From: Cheilinus undulatus
Lineage: Eukaryota; Chordata; Actinopteri; Labriformes; Labridae
Direction: 5' to 3'
Assembly: GCF_018320785.1 (NCBI RefSeq)
Contig: NC_054885.1
Location: 8,444,921-8,508,920 of the forward strand
Length of the DNA stretch: 64,000 nt
Made by a program: the position numbers and the translations under genes. Below the pieces are notes generated by a model. It saw nothing but the letters and a program-made list of their open reading frames with translations. It did not search any database and was not told the DNA's origin. Shown piece by piece: positions 1 through 11,275 of the stretch (positions within the stretch are counted from its first letter, which is position 1; each line of letters opens with the position of its first letter).

Positions 1-616
1 ATGTGGTCGAGCAGTATGTAATGGCGCCCGCACAGAAAGGCCTAGCCCGGTTGTAGGCATTTAAGGAAAAATGCGCCAACATTTACGAGGTTGTAAAACA
101 CATTTACTTCAGAAACACTGGCGCTTTCAGCCAAATAGAGTCAGAGTGAAGCCTGTCAGTCACAAATTCAACTCACCGAAGCTGTTTGGGGTCTTTCTGT
201 TAACAGCCACGGCTGAAATCCCCCCGCTTTTGGCCACTGAAAATGTCAGGCCCTAAAGAAATACAAGCTTAGAATGAGAACTGTCTGATTAGTAACAAAA
301 GTTGCATCAGAAGTTTTACCTTTTCTCACCGAGATGTGTCCAGATGTGCCCTCCCTTTGTCTCTGCTGAGCTGAGGGTTTCCTGTCTGCTTTATAATCCG
401 TCAAAATGAAAGTGAAACTAGATCAGCACAAGTAAACAAGTCTATTAATGGAAAGTTAAATAACAAATAATTCATCACTTATTTATCTATGGAAACTTAA
501 AAAGTTGGGCCATGTATGGAAGCCCATTTCCGCCACTTAAAAAAATAAAAATATGAAAGTTAGGCAATTCTAACGACAGTAGTAATAACAATAACAAGAA
601 GAAGATGAGGAATTGA
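1..616. other. upstream spacer, no gene seen
   Basis: AT-rich sequence with only short chance ORFs on both strands. I see no splice-bounded coding exon, RNA gene or recognisable mobile element here. Confidence 0.5.
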
Positions 617-800
617 GAGAGAAAAGTCATGATTATGAAAAAAGTCGAAATTATGAGATAAAAAGTCACAATTATGAGATAAGACGTCGACATAGCCTAC
701 TGAAAAAAGTTGAAATTATGGGATAAGACGTCAAAATTATGAGATAAAAAGTCAAAATCATATTTTCAACTTTTTAATCTCATAATTTTGACTTTTGCCC
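617..800. repeat. AT-rich repeat of AAAGTC(A)AAATTATGAGAT-type units
   Basis: Short units of the form AAAAGTCAAAATTATGAGAT recur from about 617 to 760. They are followed by the reverse complement (TCTCATAATTTTGACTTTT, about 777-796), so the block can fold back on itself. This simple self-complementary pattern is common in fish genomes. A looser relative is seen at 32.57-32.93 kb. Confidence 0.7.
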
Positions 801-1049
801 CTTGGGAAGATGCTGGTGAATGAGGCCCATTTAAAAAAAAAAAAAAAAGCTGCAATCACTTATACACATCCAAACAGAAAGACGGACGTTAAGCTTTATA
901 GCAGTTTACTTTTAATGCAGAGATGGTTATTAAAAATGATAATTATTTGACTGCCATATGAAAAAAATAGAAAATTCTGCAAAAAGCCACACTAGTTAAT
1001 TTAAAGTCTTAGATGTTGTACTTAGTCCAGCACAGATGTGCCAAAAGAT

Positions 1050-1160
1050 AGGGACATAAGAAAAGACAAGATAAAATAAGATAACATAAGATAAAGGGAC
1101 ATAAAGATCAGATAAGATAAGATAAGATAAAGGGACATAGATAAAATACAGTCTGATAAG
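1050..1160. repeat. GATAA-rich simple repeat
   Basis: Repeated GATAA / AGATAAGATAA pentamers, interrupted by AAAGGGACATA. This is low-complexity sequence about 0.6 kb upstream of med15. GATAA resembles a GATA-factor core, but the array looks like a microsatellite. Confidence 0.65.
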
Positions 1161-1283
1161 TTAAGATAAGCTAATAAAAAATAGGCTTACATAAGAGATG
1201 ATAAAACAAGATTAAATACAATAAAAAATACACATATTTCCGAACTTCTAATGAAAAAAAGAAATCCATGAAAAAATGAAATG

Positions 1284-1313
<30 letters not shown>
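1284..1313. repeat. poly(A) tract
   Basis: An uninterrupted run of about 30 A residues, possibly the tail of an old retroposed insertion, though no SINE or LINE body is recognisable next to it. Confidence 0.7.
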
Positions 1314-1316
<3 letters not shown>

Positions 1317-1319
1317 AAA

Positions 1320-1525
1320 AGAAAATTTCCTCCAGACTAACACTGAAACTTTCCTAAATATAAAACATTCTCCCCAAATTTCCCTGAAAGTACTTGAAAA
1401 TTTCCAAGCAAATTCTCTAAAATATCAAAATCACCTCGAATTTCCCTGAAGATTTATGAGCAGATTTTCCCAAATTTTCAAGCTAATTACTCAAAGTACA
1501 GTGGACATTCCTTTTAATTATCTAA
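1320..1525. repeat. degenerate AAATTTCCCTGAAAAT-type minisatellite
   Basis: Imperfect units containing CCAAATTTCCCTGAAA, TTTCCAAGCAAATTC and similar phrases, roughly 30-35 bp apart. The same phrases occur at 21.38-22.04 kb and, in the opposite orientation, at 19.48-20.09 kb. Confidence 0.55.
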
Positions 1526-1589
1526 AAAAAATCTACTGGCAGGAATTATCACTCTGTTGCAGGGAAGTTTAAGTGTAATGTCTCCGGAT

Positions 1590-1737
1590 CTTCCTCCGCA
1601 GTGTCCAGCAGGCGGCGGTAGCGTTCATCGAGACACACGCAGCTGTCGCCATTTTCCTCAGAGCGGAAGAAGGAAGAACAGAGGGAAAACACTAAACTGT
1701 TCAAAAGAAAACTCCCGAAAAATAGATAGTATCTGCG
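1590..1737 (+). promoter_or_regulatory. med15 promoter / 5' UTR region
   Basis: CpG content rises sharply just before the med15 ATG, with GGCGGCGGTAGCG at about 1611 and CAGCTGTCGCC at about 1640. A purine-rich stretch near 1660 (GAGCGGAAGAAGGAAG) resembles ETS-factor sites. No TATA box is evident. The transcription start cannot be fixed from sequence alone. Confidence 0.5.
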
Positions 1738-4700
1738 ATGGAAGTCCCCGGGCCGGACAGCGACTGGAGGAGCCCTCAGTTCCGACAAAAAGTCGTCGCT
1801 CAGATGTAAGATATTTGGGGTTTTGGTGCTGTTTTAAGCTGAATCCTTGTTTCTGTCTCTGCTGCGTGGATCCCATTAGCTAAGCTAACGTTAGCAATAG
1901 CGTCATGTCAAATCATCGTATAAAACCGGCAAATAAAGACCAAATCGTACCTAGAGTAGTTTTAGAAGATTTACTGGGTTTTTAAGACCGCATTTAAATC
2001 AAACCATTTGGGTCAACTATTTACATCGGTGTGTCTAAGTGAAAGTAAAACGAAGTTTAATGACAGATTTCATGATTAGCTCATCACTTCTGCCTTATTC
2101 ATTAACCTGCGTATTTTTTATTCTTGTAAAAGCACCCATGTTCTTCCCATGATGCCAAACTAATGACGTGATTTGGATAAAAATTCAATTTTCTTAAATT
2201 TTTGTACAGAAGGACGTTTCGCTTCGCCATTGAATGAGGTTTTGACGCACATTTATGCATTTGCTGATACAAATAGGAAACCTAAATATTGTTTAGACAC
2301 TCACCAGCCACTTTATTAGGTATACCTTGCTAGCACCAGGCTCGACCCTTTTGCCTTCAGCACTGCCTTAATTCTACGTGGCATAGTGTTGAATCATTCC
2401 TCAGAGATTTTGACGCATCCAGGATGTGAGTCTCCCATTCCACCACATCCCAAAGTTGCTCATTGGGATTGAGATCTAGTGACTGTGGAGGTCACTGGAG
2501 TACACTGAACTCGTTGTCATGTTCACAAAATCAGTTTGAGATGATTTGAGGTTTGGGACATGATGCATCATCCTGCTGGAAGTAGCCTTCAGAAGATGGG
2601 TGCACTGTGGTTATAAAGGGATGGACATGGTCAGCAACAATAGCCATCTGATGTTATTCTGTTTCCTGTTAGTGAAGAGGCGATGAGGAAGGCAGGAACT
2701 GCACACACAAAGTCCAGCAACGACATGGAGAACCATGTTTACGTCAAAGCCAAATCCAGAGTGAGTAGTGAAGCACTGAAGCATGCTTTCTCACAGAACA
2801 GGGGAATATTTTTATCGAGACGTTGTTATTTTCCACATTACAATGAAACTTTTAAAGATGAGCTTCTTGTTTTTTAGGAGGAGTATTTATCACTGGTGGC
2901 GAGGCTGATCATACACTTCAGAGACATCCGTAAGTTTGACAGCAATGAAAACACATTCGACACTGTTTAGATTTGCTCATGTCACGTTCAAATCACTCTA
3001 AAGTTTGAATTTTAATATTGTCTCATACATATAAAAGTTTTGGGTTTTTCATGAGTTTTTATTTTTATTTCGTATTTACCTTTTGTTTAACATTTCAGTT
3101 TAGTTTTAATTAGTTTTCCTATCTGGGTTGCTAATTTAGTTTTGTTTCTATCTTGCAATATCTCTTGAACCTGAAATTGTGCCAAAACACCAGTTTACAC
3201 AATTTTTTTTGCAGCAGAGATGTTACGCATTAGATATAATGCAATCATTCAATGCATTTTTTTGAGAATAGTCTTCAAAAAAATCCTACTTTCTTCATTT
3301 TTGTACATTTTTCTTATTGAATATGAGCATGATATAAAAATTATCACTCCCTTCAATATAAAAATTCATATCCAGTTTGCAATTCAAGTCAAAATCAGCA
3401 CAAAAAGTTTTTTTTTTTTTTCCAAAAGTTTTAGCCCTTGTTCAGTCTAATACTGTGTTAGTTGTAGTATACAATTATTTATTGCTTGTGTTTTTTGGAA
3501 GTAACATAAGAAAAGGAACTTCAGAAATAATCGCATATCAAATCGCAATATGGGGGGGGGGTCACAATTAGATTATTCGCCCCAATCGTTTAGCCATACT
3601 TGGAGAGACTAACAAGAGAGCTTGTGCTCTCTCTTATCATGGACTTTGAATGTCCATAAAGACTAAATGACATTTTAGTCTTATTTTAATCTCCTTGGTG
3701 ACATTTAAACTTACTTTTCACCAGTTTTTGTCACCAAAGATCTATTTTTAGCTAGTCCTCTAGTCCTTCTCATGGAAAAAAGGTTGTCGAATAATGTTTT
3801 ATTCATAGTTTTATTGATAAAATGAACACTGTTACTGTGTTGATATTTTGTCCTGTCCCATCACTAAAAATCATAGTGCAGTGATTGCTGATTTTTTTTT
3901 CTTATTTACAGACAAGAAGACTCTTGGAGGTCCAGGTAAGTGAGCTCAGTTTGTGTCTCTGTTTGGTCCACTTTTTCATTTCGGTTTTTCTTTGCTGTGT
4001 TCTGTCTTCTGCTGGACCTGTCACTACCGGACTCATGGTGTTCATGATTTCTGCTGTGCATGTTGGAGCTGCGTAATATTGTCTGTTGTCTACCCTTCTG
4101 CTAGATCCCATGAATGCCCTGACTAACCTGACAGGGGTTGGAGGGGGCTCGGGCGCCATTGGCATGGGGCCTCGCCCCACCGGTGCTCCAGTGGGTGGCA
4201 TGGGGGCCATGGGGCAGATGCAGATAGGCCAGCATGCCATGGCAGGGGTGGCTGGAAACCCACAAGCCAGTGAGTGTGTTTCCTCCATGTGGTGTGTGTT
4301 TTCTGTTAAAGCACATCTTCAGAGCGTTCGTGGATGCTGGCTGCGTCTAAACTGCACATTTTGGTGTCAGAGTCGGTCTTAATTTCGGTCTCTGCTTTGG
4401 CACGCTGTGTTTTAGCCTCCAGAGCTTTCCTCTGTCTGAGCTGCAGACCCGGTCTGTCCTTCATCTTCATCTCGCTCACTTTTTTAGTAGGGGGTCCAGG
4501 ACAGATGCCGATGCAACAGATGGTGCAGGCGCAGCAACAACAGCAGCAGCAGCAGCAGTCCATCCAATTCCAGCAGTTCCAGCAGTCGCAACAGCAGCAG
4601 AACGTCATGCAGCAGCAGCAGAACGTAGCCATGCAGCGACAGCAGTTCCAGGTGCAGCAGCAGCTGAGGGTGCAGCAGCTACAACAGCAGCAGCAGCAGC

Positions 4701-7700
4701 ACCACCAGAACCAGCAGCAGCAGCAGGCGCAGAACCAACAGCAGCAGAACCAGGTATCATCCTTATTATATGGTATCGATTTTAGCAAATATGAAATTGA
4801 AAAGTTACTTGTCTGTGTCAGCAGAAACGTTTTATTTTTTGCTGATATTTACAACTGATATATTGACCTATACCTAACAGTAATCCTTGGCTCTTGTTGA
4901 AGACATAAAACTTCACGTCTTGTGTCTGCAGATGCACCAGACTACCATTCAGCAGCAGCAGATGGTGCAGCTGCAGCTCCAACAGCAGCATGCTCAGGCA
5001 CAGGCCCAGGCTCAAGCTCAAGCTCAGGCTCAGGCTCAGTCCATCCAGCACATGGTTCAGCAGCAGCAACAGCAGCAGCAGCAGGTCCAGGCCCAGGCTC
5101 AGCCGGGTCAGATGCCTCCACACACTCAGCAACAGCAGCAGCCCGGCATGGTGCCTCAGTCTCTAGCTGGACCGATGACATCTGCTCAGCATGTTCCCAC
5201 CAACTCGCTCAATCAGCAGCAGCAGCAGCATCAGCTCAAGATCCAGGCCTTCCAGGTAAGACTGCTGACCCCTGCAGGGATGGTAATGAGATTTGCAAAT
5301 CATTGCATTCTGTTATATTTTACACAGCGCCCCAACTTTTTTTTTTTTTTAATTGTGGTTGTATAATAAGTGTAATGAGAAGTTTTTGATTAAAAATGAG
5401 GCTATGCACTTGCTTTAGTTTGAGTTATTGCTGTGTAAAAATAACCAAATATCTTGTTTGCTCATGCTTACCCACTCTTCTGCTTGCATGCTTTGCTCTG
5501 TAAATGTCCGTGTCTGTGTCTGTATGTAAACAGGCTCGTGCAGCCTTGCAGCAGCAGCAGCAGGTGCAGCAGGCCCAGCAAGCAGCGCAGCAAGCCGCTG
5601 CACAGGCTCAGCTCAACGCAGCGGCTGCCGCTGGGGGCGCTGTCCCTGGACAGGTGAGACTGTAGCTGCTATAAGAGCTTTATTTATCTAGTTCCATTGA
5701 TAGTTAACAACCTGATGAGCTCATTTGGATTGGACCTTAATAAATGTGACACCAAATGCTCACCCAGTCGACTGCTGAGATTTTTTTTCAAAGGTTCTAC
5801 CTTTCCCTAGCGCAGCCTGTAAGATGCTGCCCAGATGGATGTGAATTACATATATATGAATGATGTTATAATGCATCACAATTCATGCTGACAGCCCTGC
5901 TTTTTAACTTTGTGATACTTAGTTGTCAATGTAAGTCAGGATTTGCTCCTCAGTGTTATACAAAGTCAAACATTTGTGCTGCAGTGTTTGTGTCTGTCCT
6001 CTCTGCTCACTGGTGCTGTTGTGTCTTCGTTCTGTGTCCTCTAAAGTTGGTACGTCCTGGGATGATTCCAACTCGGATGCCACGAGCCACCCTGAACCCC
6101 ACCATACCCCCTCAGAATGCTGCTGCTGCTGCGGCCGCTGCTGCCGCCGCCGCCGCTGCAGCCGCTGCGGTGGGAGGACAGCAGATGACCCAGCAGGTAT
6201 TTTACCCCTGCCTCGTCCTGTCCTGTGTGCTTCTGTCTGTCTGCGTCTTTAACGTCTTTGTGCACTGATGCTTCTGCTTCTGTAAAGTTGAAAGTTTTGT
6301 TCCTAGACTCTCCAAAAATTATCAGTAGATACTATGGAAACACACACACAGATCCACTGATGCATATGTTAATGAGAAACTAAACAGACAGACCTTGACA
6401 AGGTGTGGTGATGACATCTATGAATGCAGTCAAGTCACCAGTTATTATGGTCACAAATTAAACCAAAACACCGGGAGTGCAGCATCTTTCATTGTGATTG
6501 GCTAATTCACCTTCTCTTTTTGTCTTTCCTCCACAGGTGCAGCAGCATTCAATGATGTCATCCCCCTCGCCTGTGCAGGTGCAGACGCCACAGTCGATGC
6601 CCCCTCCTCCCCAGCCGTCACCTCAGCCCCCCACCTCCCAGCCCAACTCAGCCAGGTGCAGCAGCTGTTTGCGTGAATGCATCACCCTCTGGTGCTAACA
6701 GTGAGCCTCTGTTTCTAATTTTTTTTAATCTCTCTTCCTCTTCCTGTCTGCAGCTCCGGTCCCACGCCGTCTCCAGGAGGTTTCCAGCCCAGCCCCTCAC
6801 CTCAGCCCTCACAGAGCCCCGCCAACAGCCGCACTCCACAAAACTATGGAGTCCCCTCTCCTGGACCGCTGAATACCCCGGGTATGCACTCAGAAATCAA
6901 ATGCTTTAGCACTGCTGAATAATCAGGATATCGTCTGCATAGAAAACAACATCCTCCCTTTTATGCCAATCTTTTAGTAGACCAAATCCTGTTTTTATAT
7001 AAGAAATCAATACATTGAAAATAATGGTGATGCCCTGTTTCTTGATGTCTCTCTGATACAGGTAACCCGAGCTCGGTGATGAGTCCGGCTGGAGCCACGT
7101 CATTGGAGGATCAGCAGTACATGGAGAAACTCAAACAGCTCTCCAAATACATCGAACCTTTAAGCAGAATGATCAACAAGATCGACAAGAACGAAGGTCA
7201 ACCTTGCAGCTCAGACCGTCTGTTCATCAATCAGTCAATGCGTTTCTTGACAGCTGTTCATTTGAATCAGTGTTGCCACACTCAGAATTGTGAAGTGAAC
7301 TACTTGAGAACTAGGCTATGCAAAAACAGACTTCTGAAAATGTTATCTTGGATGAAAGGAAGCATCTGGAAATGTTGTGATGTCTTTTTAAAACTTGATG
7401 TACATGTTAAGGAAGGATGTTTTTTTATTGTGCTCCCCTTTTGTTTTTGTTTACAGACAGGAAGAAGGACCTGAGTAAGATGAAGAGTCTGCTAAACATC
7501 CTGACTGATCCAAACACCAGGTAACAGCTGAACACTGAAAGACACGCTAATCATCAGCCCTCTTAACTGACTTCTGTTAATTTGTGTTTGTGTTTGTGAT
7601 GCAGGTGTCCCCTGAAGACGTTGCAGAAGTGCGAGATCGCTCTGGAGAAGCTGAAGAACGACATGGCCGTGGTGAGAACGTCCCTCTCTGTCCAAGCTCT

Positions 7701-10700
7701 GCTTTCAGAAAGTCTTCAGACTTCCTTCACTTTTTTCATTTTTATGTTGCAGTAAAAGGAAGCATTTTTATTATCATTGATCTACATTCAGTACCCCATC
7801 ATGACAAAGTGAAAACAGAATTTTATTTTCTTTTTTTAAAATGTATAAAAAAAAGGTGTGCCAAGCGTGTTGCATCATATTCAAAAAGACTCAAGGCTGA
7901 ATTTGCTGCCAAAGGTGCTTCAACTAAATACTGAACAAAGGTTCTGAATACTCATGTCAATAGGATATTTGAGTTTTTTTATTTTTAGTTGATTTTGCAA
8001 AATGATGGAGTACTGAGTGTAGATCACTGAGAATAAAAACTAAATTACTGCAGCATCAAGCTGCACCATAAACTGGATAAAGTGAAGGAGGTCTAAATTC
8101 TTTCTGAATGCACTGTATCATAGCACTTCTCTGTCCCTCTCTGTCTTGTCTCATTATCATTGATAAACCTGAAACAAAAAGTCAGAAACTATAGCACAAA
8201 CTAAAGTTTTTATTTCAGAGTCAGCATGGGTCTTTCTCCATGCTGTTTCAACAAAACACAAAAAAACAAAAGCAGATTGAGGAAATGTATATGGTATGAC
8301 AAGGGATAGCTATCAGGGCTGGGCAATTAATCGCATATAAAATTAAATCCCAATATGGCCTGTTGCAATTTACAAATGGCAGAAGTTGCACTTGAAATGT
8401 GTCAAAATGGCAGTTTATACATTATTTTGCAGCAGCTTTACAAGCTTAACCTCCTCCACCCCATCTGCCTCCTTAATAGCTTAAAACTTGTTGCACCCTC
8501 ATATTAAGATTCATGCTACTATGGATTCATTGATTCTGAAATAATTAAATTTTTTTCAATACACATTGTCATTTATGTTTCCATCTATATGGGGGTTTCT
8601 AGCTCCCTGGAAAGTTGAAGCAGCTGCTTGACTAACCCTCAGAGCAGAGCCTTCTGTGCCAAGTAAAACTGTCAGCTATATCCATTTTGCAATGAAATGG
8701 TTAAATGTATGATAAGTGTTCCTGACTGAAGGTCATTATATTGATTTATTGATCAGAGAGAAAATATATTTAGAAAGCAGAAAGGGAATGTAATGGAGGA
8801 GGTTATTTATATATACACTCATGCCCATATGTGCATGATTGTACATATTTGCATGCCCACTGTTTATTTATCCACATCTCACATCCTTTTGCCTTGTTAC
8901 GTTTTTTTAATCAGTACTTTTACATCCTCTTTGTTTTTAAATGCTTGAAGTGAACCACTTTGTCATTATTAAAATATAAACAAGATGGCAAAACCTCGCG
9001 TAGCTTCAAAACGTTTAATATTTTGACTTCTTATTCATTGTATTATAAATATCCGATGTTTGATTGGTGGTTTGTGTTGTTGTTGTTTCAGCCGACCCCT
9101 CCTCCCCCTCCAGTTCCCACCAAGCAGCAGTACCTGTGTCAGCCGCTGCTGGACGCCGTCATGGCCAACATCCGCTCTCCGGTCTTCAACCACTCTCTGT
9201 ACAGGACCTTCGCCCCCGCCATGACCACCATCCACGGACCTCCCATCACGTATGTGTTCTCTATGATGTCACACAGATCAATGCACTATCTTCAGTCAGT
9301 CACTATAATCAGTAGTAAAACCACTGGGATTAATGTTTGGGTATTTTTCCCCATCAGGGGTCCCATCATCTCAGGCAGGAAGAGGAAACACGAAGAGGAC
9401 GAGCGGCAGACCATCCCCAACATCCTGCAGGGGGAGGTCGCTCGTCTTGACGTCAAGTTCCTTGTCAACCTGGATCCTTCGTTCTGCAGCAACAATGGCA
9501 CCGTGCACCTTGTCTGCAAGTTAGGTGAGACTAATGGCCACAGTAAAAGGCTAATGTTGTTGTAATGTTGTTATAATGTGATGTCATTGTTGTGTTTTTG
9601 TGTCCACAGATGATAAAAACCTGCCCAGTGTTCCTCCTCTGCAGCTCAGCGTTCCTGCTGATTATCCTGATCAGAGTCCGTACTGGGCTGACGACGGGGA
9701 GCAATATGGTGAGACACAATAATACACAGACACAATGGACGTCATGGTAACACAAAGACATAGATATACAATGGGTTAACATGTAAGATTTTAAACTAGA
9801 AAAAATCTGTGGTCATCAGAGCATCCCTGTGACTGATGAGTGATCATCAGAGTAACTCTGAGACTGTTGAGTCTTTCTGGGAGGTTCACCTCAGGTCCCT
9901 GGAGATTCTGGATCCCAGAAACTTACAGGCATCCACATTACGCCCGTTTCAGACTGGGAGCGTGCTTTGCTGCTTGCGTGTGTCGTGTGTGTCAGCTCTG
10001 GCTCCTGCCGGTGCGGCTTTCACACAGGGCACGAGTTTGCTGCATGTCAGCCGCATTTTCCTGCTCTCAAAGCCCTGTCCTTCCTCACGAGTTTTACCTG
10101 ACTAAACCCCCCTACATGCTTATTGATTTAGCGTATTGAGGAACTTTGTCGGGAACTATTCAAAATAATAGCATTCTGTTCAAGTGAACGGAGTTTCTCT
10201 ACAGAAATACTAAACCAGGCTTTTACTTTGAAAAGCACAAACCAGAGAAGCATTCATACGGTGTTTATCTTTCCTGTGACATATTCTACCACTGTGGAGA
10301 CAGAATGTTTCACTAATAGTAGATCTTCAGAGAACAACTTTATCAAGCAGGCGCATTTAAGCTTTGTGGCCTTCCTCAGGGTTATCAAGAAACACATTGT
10401 AAACATATTCTATGTGCATATTTGCCACAACGATGTAAATATGGCTCTCTTTGTATCATTTTCCTGTCTAATATGGTCACCAGCCGCACGCGGTGCGTGG
10501 AAAAAATAGGCAAGACTTCAAATCTCTGAACTCTCCATGCCTGAGCCGCGTGAGCCGTGACGCTCATGCTGGCAGTCTGAAAGCCCTGACTTGTTAACAT
10601 GCAATCAAACTGAAAATCCACGCGTGTTGCGGTCAAGATGCGCGCATCACGCTCCCAGTCTGAAACGGGCTTTAGACACAGTACTGCTCAGGATGGTGAG

Positions 10701-11275
10701 GGGTGTAGAGTAGGGAGGGGTTCCCCCTGAAGCCCACTGTAATCTCCAAAGCCTTGAGCAGGTTCAGCTCTAGGTGGTTCTGACATCAGAGGACCAGCTG
10801 TTCCACCTTCCTTTTTTTTGGGAATAGTTCTTTAAGTATTTGAAACCAAAACACAAAAATTTGTGTTTTAATATGTCACTACTCAGGATTATGAAGCCCA
10901 AGCTTGTTTTATTCTGCATTTTCAGCCAGTATGTAAAGAATGAGCCTTAAAAGTTGTGGCGATAGTGAAAAACTGAGGAATAAAACGAAAACACTGAGGG
11001 TAAAAAAAAGCTAAAATACGAGGGATGAAGTCAAATCAAGACATTAAAATTTTGTCTTTCTTTTCCCTGAGACACAGCAGCTGATTGGTTGAGTAATTTC
11101 AGCCTGTTTTAATCACATCCCAATCTTTGTCCAACCAGGTGCAAACAGCTTCCTGCAGACGGTCCACAAAAACATGACGTCCAAACTGCTGCAGCTACCC
11201 GACAAACACTCTGTCACAGAGTTGCTCAACACCTGGGCTCAGAGCGTCCGCCAGGCCTGCCTGTCAGCTGCATGA
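1738..11275 (+). CDS. med15: Mediator complex subunit 15 (MED15), 18 coding exons
   Basis: MED15 is a nuclear tail-module subunit of Mediator; its KIX domain is contacted by activators such as SREBP and SMADs. Coding exons: 1738-1805, 2673-2760, 2878-2929, 3912-3935 (24 nt microexon), 4105-4269, 4491-4753, 4932-5255, 5534-5653, 6047-6196, 6537-6655, 6754-6881, 7062-7196, 7457-7520, 7605-7671, 9092-9249, 9358-9524, 9610-9708, 11139-11275. All are bounded by GT/AG and join in frame to 775 aa plus TGA; the human protein is about 788 aa. The KIX domain is at about residues 8-78 (DWRSPQFRQK..., LVARLIIHFRDIH). A Gln-rich centre with Ala-Gln dipeptides covers about 133-360, and a 17-Ala run lies near 393-409. 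A Pro/Ser-rich linker follows, then the conserved C-terminal Med15 domain (LKQLSKYIEPL, KYIEPLSRMINKIDKNE, LKNDMAV, QQYLCQPLLDAV, ending ACLSAA). Human MED15 matches throughout. The gene is convergent with thoc6 downstream. Confidence 0.96.
2305..2640 (-). mobile_element. Tc1/mariner-type transposon fragment in med15 intron 1
   Basis: The block opens with CCACTTTATTAGGTATACCT and continues through GCCTTCAGCACTGCCTTAAT, CCACATCCCAAAGTTGCTCA and GGGATGGACATGGTCAGCAA. These are phrases I recognise from a very abundant fish Tc1-like element whose transposase would lie on the minus strand. Only the outer third remains and it is frame-broken. It ends about 33 bp before med15 exon 2. Confidence 0.75.
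3165..3600. mobile_element. MITE relic (GGGCTGGACAATTAATC family) in med15 intron 3
   Basis: The stretch shares ordered phrases with the better preserved copy at 53.77-54.24 kb: TTTTTGCAGCAGAGA, ATGCAATCATTC, TCTAATACTGTGTTAGTTG and a terminal AATCGCATATCAAATCGCAATAT. The ends are eroded. No coding capacity is visible. Confidence 0.55.
4488..4493 (+). promoter_or_regulatory. tandem (NAGNAG) acceptor of med15 exon 6
   Basis: The acceptor reads TTTTTAGTAG followed by GGGGTCC. AG dinucleotides at 4486-4487 and 4489-4490 are both usable, and both keep the frame. Use of the distal site gives Arg at the junction; the proximal site gives Ile-Gly instead. Confidence 0.6.
4515..4753 (+). repeat. CAG/CAA-rich coding repeat (poly-Gln) in med15 exon 6
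   Basis: Runs of CAG and CAA codons encode a Gln-rich low-complexity segment of the med15 protein. It is broken by Met, Val, Phe and His codons. The mix of CAG with CAA limits the uninterrupted trinucleotide tract to a few units. Confidence 0.9.
4953..5238 (+). repeat. Gln-rich and Ala-Gln dipeptide coding repeat in med15 exon 7
   Basis: CAG runs flank a hexanucleotide array (CAGGCT/CAGGCC/CAAGCT, about 4994-5040) encoding alternating Ala-Gln. A second CAG run sits near 5059-5085 and a third near 5214-5230. The hexamer array is a likely length polymorphism that would stay in frame. Confidence 0.88.
5283..5365. mobile_element. terminal fragment of a Tc1-like element in med15 intron 7
   Basis: ATTTGCAAATCATTGCATTC, then TTTACACAGCGCCCCAAC and a T run ending AATTGTGGTTGTA, match the 3' end of the fish element whose transposase relic lies at 58.09-58.90 kb. 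Only the terminus is present, starting about 28 bp after exon 7. Confidence 0.7.
6118..6171 (+). repeat. poly-alanine coding tract in med15 exon 9
   Basis: Seventeen consecutive GCN codons using all of GCT, GCG, GCC and GCA encode Ala. The codon mixture indicates a stable tract rather than a recent trinucleotide expansion. I do not recall an equivalent run in human MED15. Confidence 0.85.
7770..8125. mobile_element. Tc1-like transposon remnant in med15 intron 14
   Basis: The left part carries CTACATTCAGTACCCCATCA and TGACAAAGTGAAAACAGAAT. The middle has GACTCAAGGCTGAATTTGCT, TGCCAAAGGTGCTTCAACTA and CTGAATACTCATGTCAATA. The end is TCTTTCTGAATGCACTGTAT. These are hallmark phrases of the salmonid/cichlid-type Tc1 elements. 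The transposase is almost entirely deleted. Confidence 0.8.
8315..8870. mobile_element. MITE relic (GGGCTGGGCAATTAATCG family) in med15 intron 14
   Basis: It begins GGGCTGGGCAATTAATCGCA and contains CCCAATATGGCCTGTTGCAA. Both are shared in order with the element at 53.77 kb. The right end is not clearly defined. Confidence 0.55.
9939..10674. mobile_element. TIR-bounded non-autonomous DNA transposon in med15 intron 17
   Basis: The left end reads CGCCCGTTTCAGACTGGGAG then CGTG. The right end is its reverse complement (CACGCTCCCAGTCTGAAACG then GGC). The interior is CpG-rich relative to the surrounding intron and has no transposase-like ORF, so it behaves like a MITE of about 735 bp. Confidence 0.78.

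Noticed and set aside
1050-1160. GATAA cluster as a GATA-factor enhancer
   Set aside because: Regular pentamer repetition is better explained as a microsatellite.
4306-4788. 160-codon Cys-rich minus-strand ORF opposite med15 exon 6
   Set aside because: It is the antisense of the CAG-rich coding repeat; Cys, Trp and Leu runs follow mechanically.
4922-5389. 155-codon Ala/Ser-rich plus-strand ORF over med15 exon 7
   Set aside because: Frame-shifted reading of CAG/GCT repeats; the Gln frame is the one that splices in frame and matches MED15.
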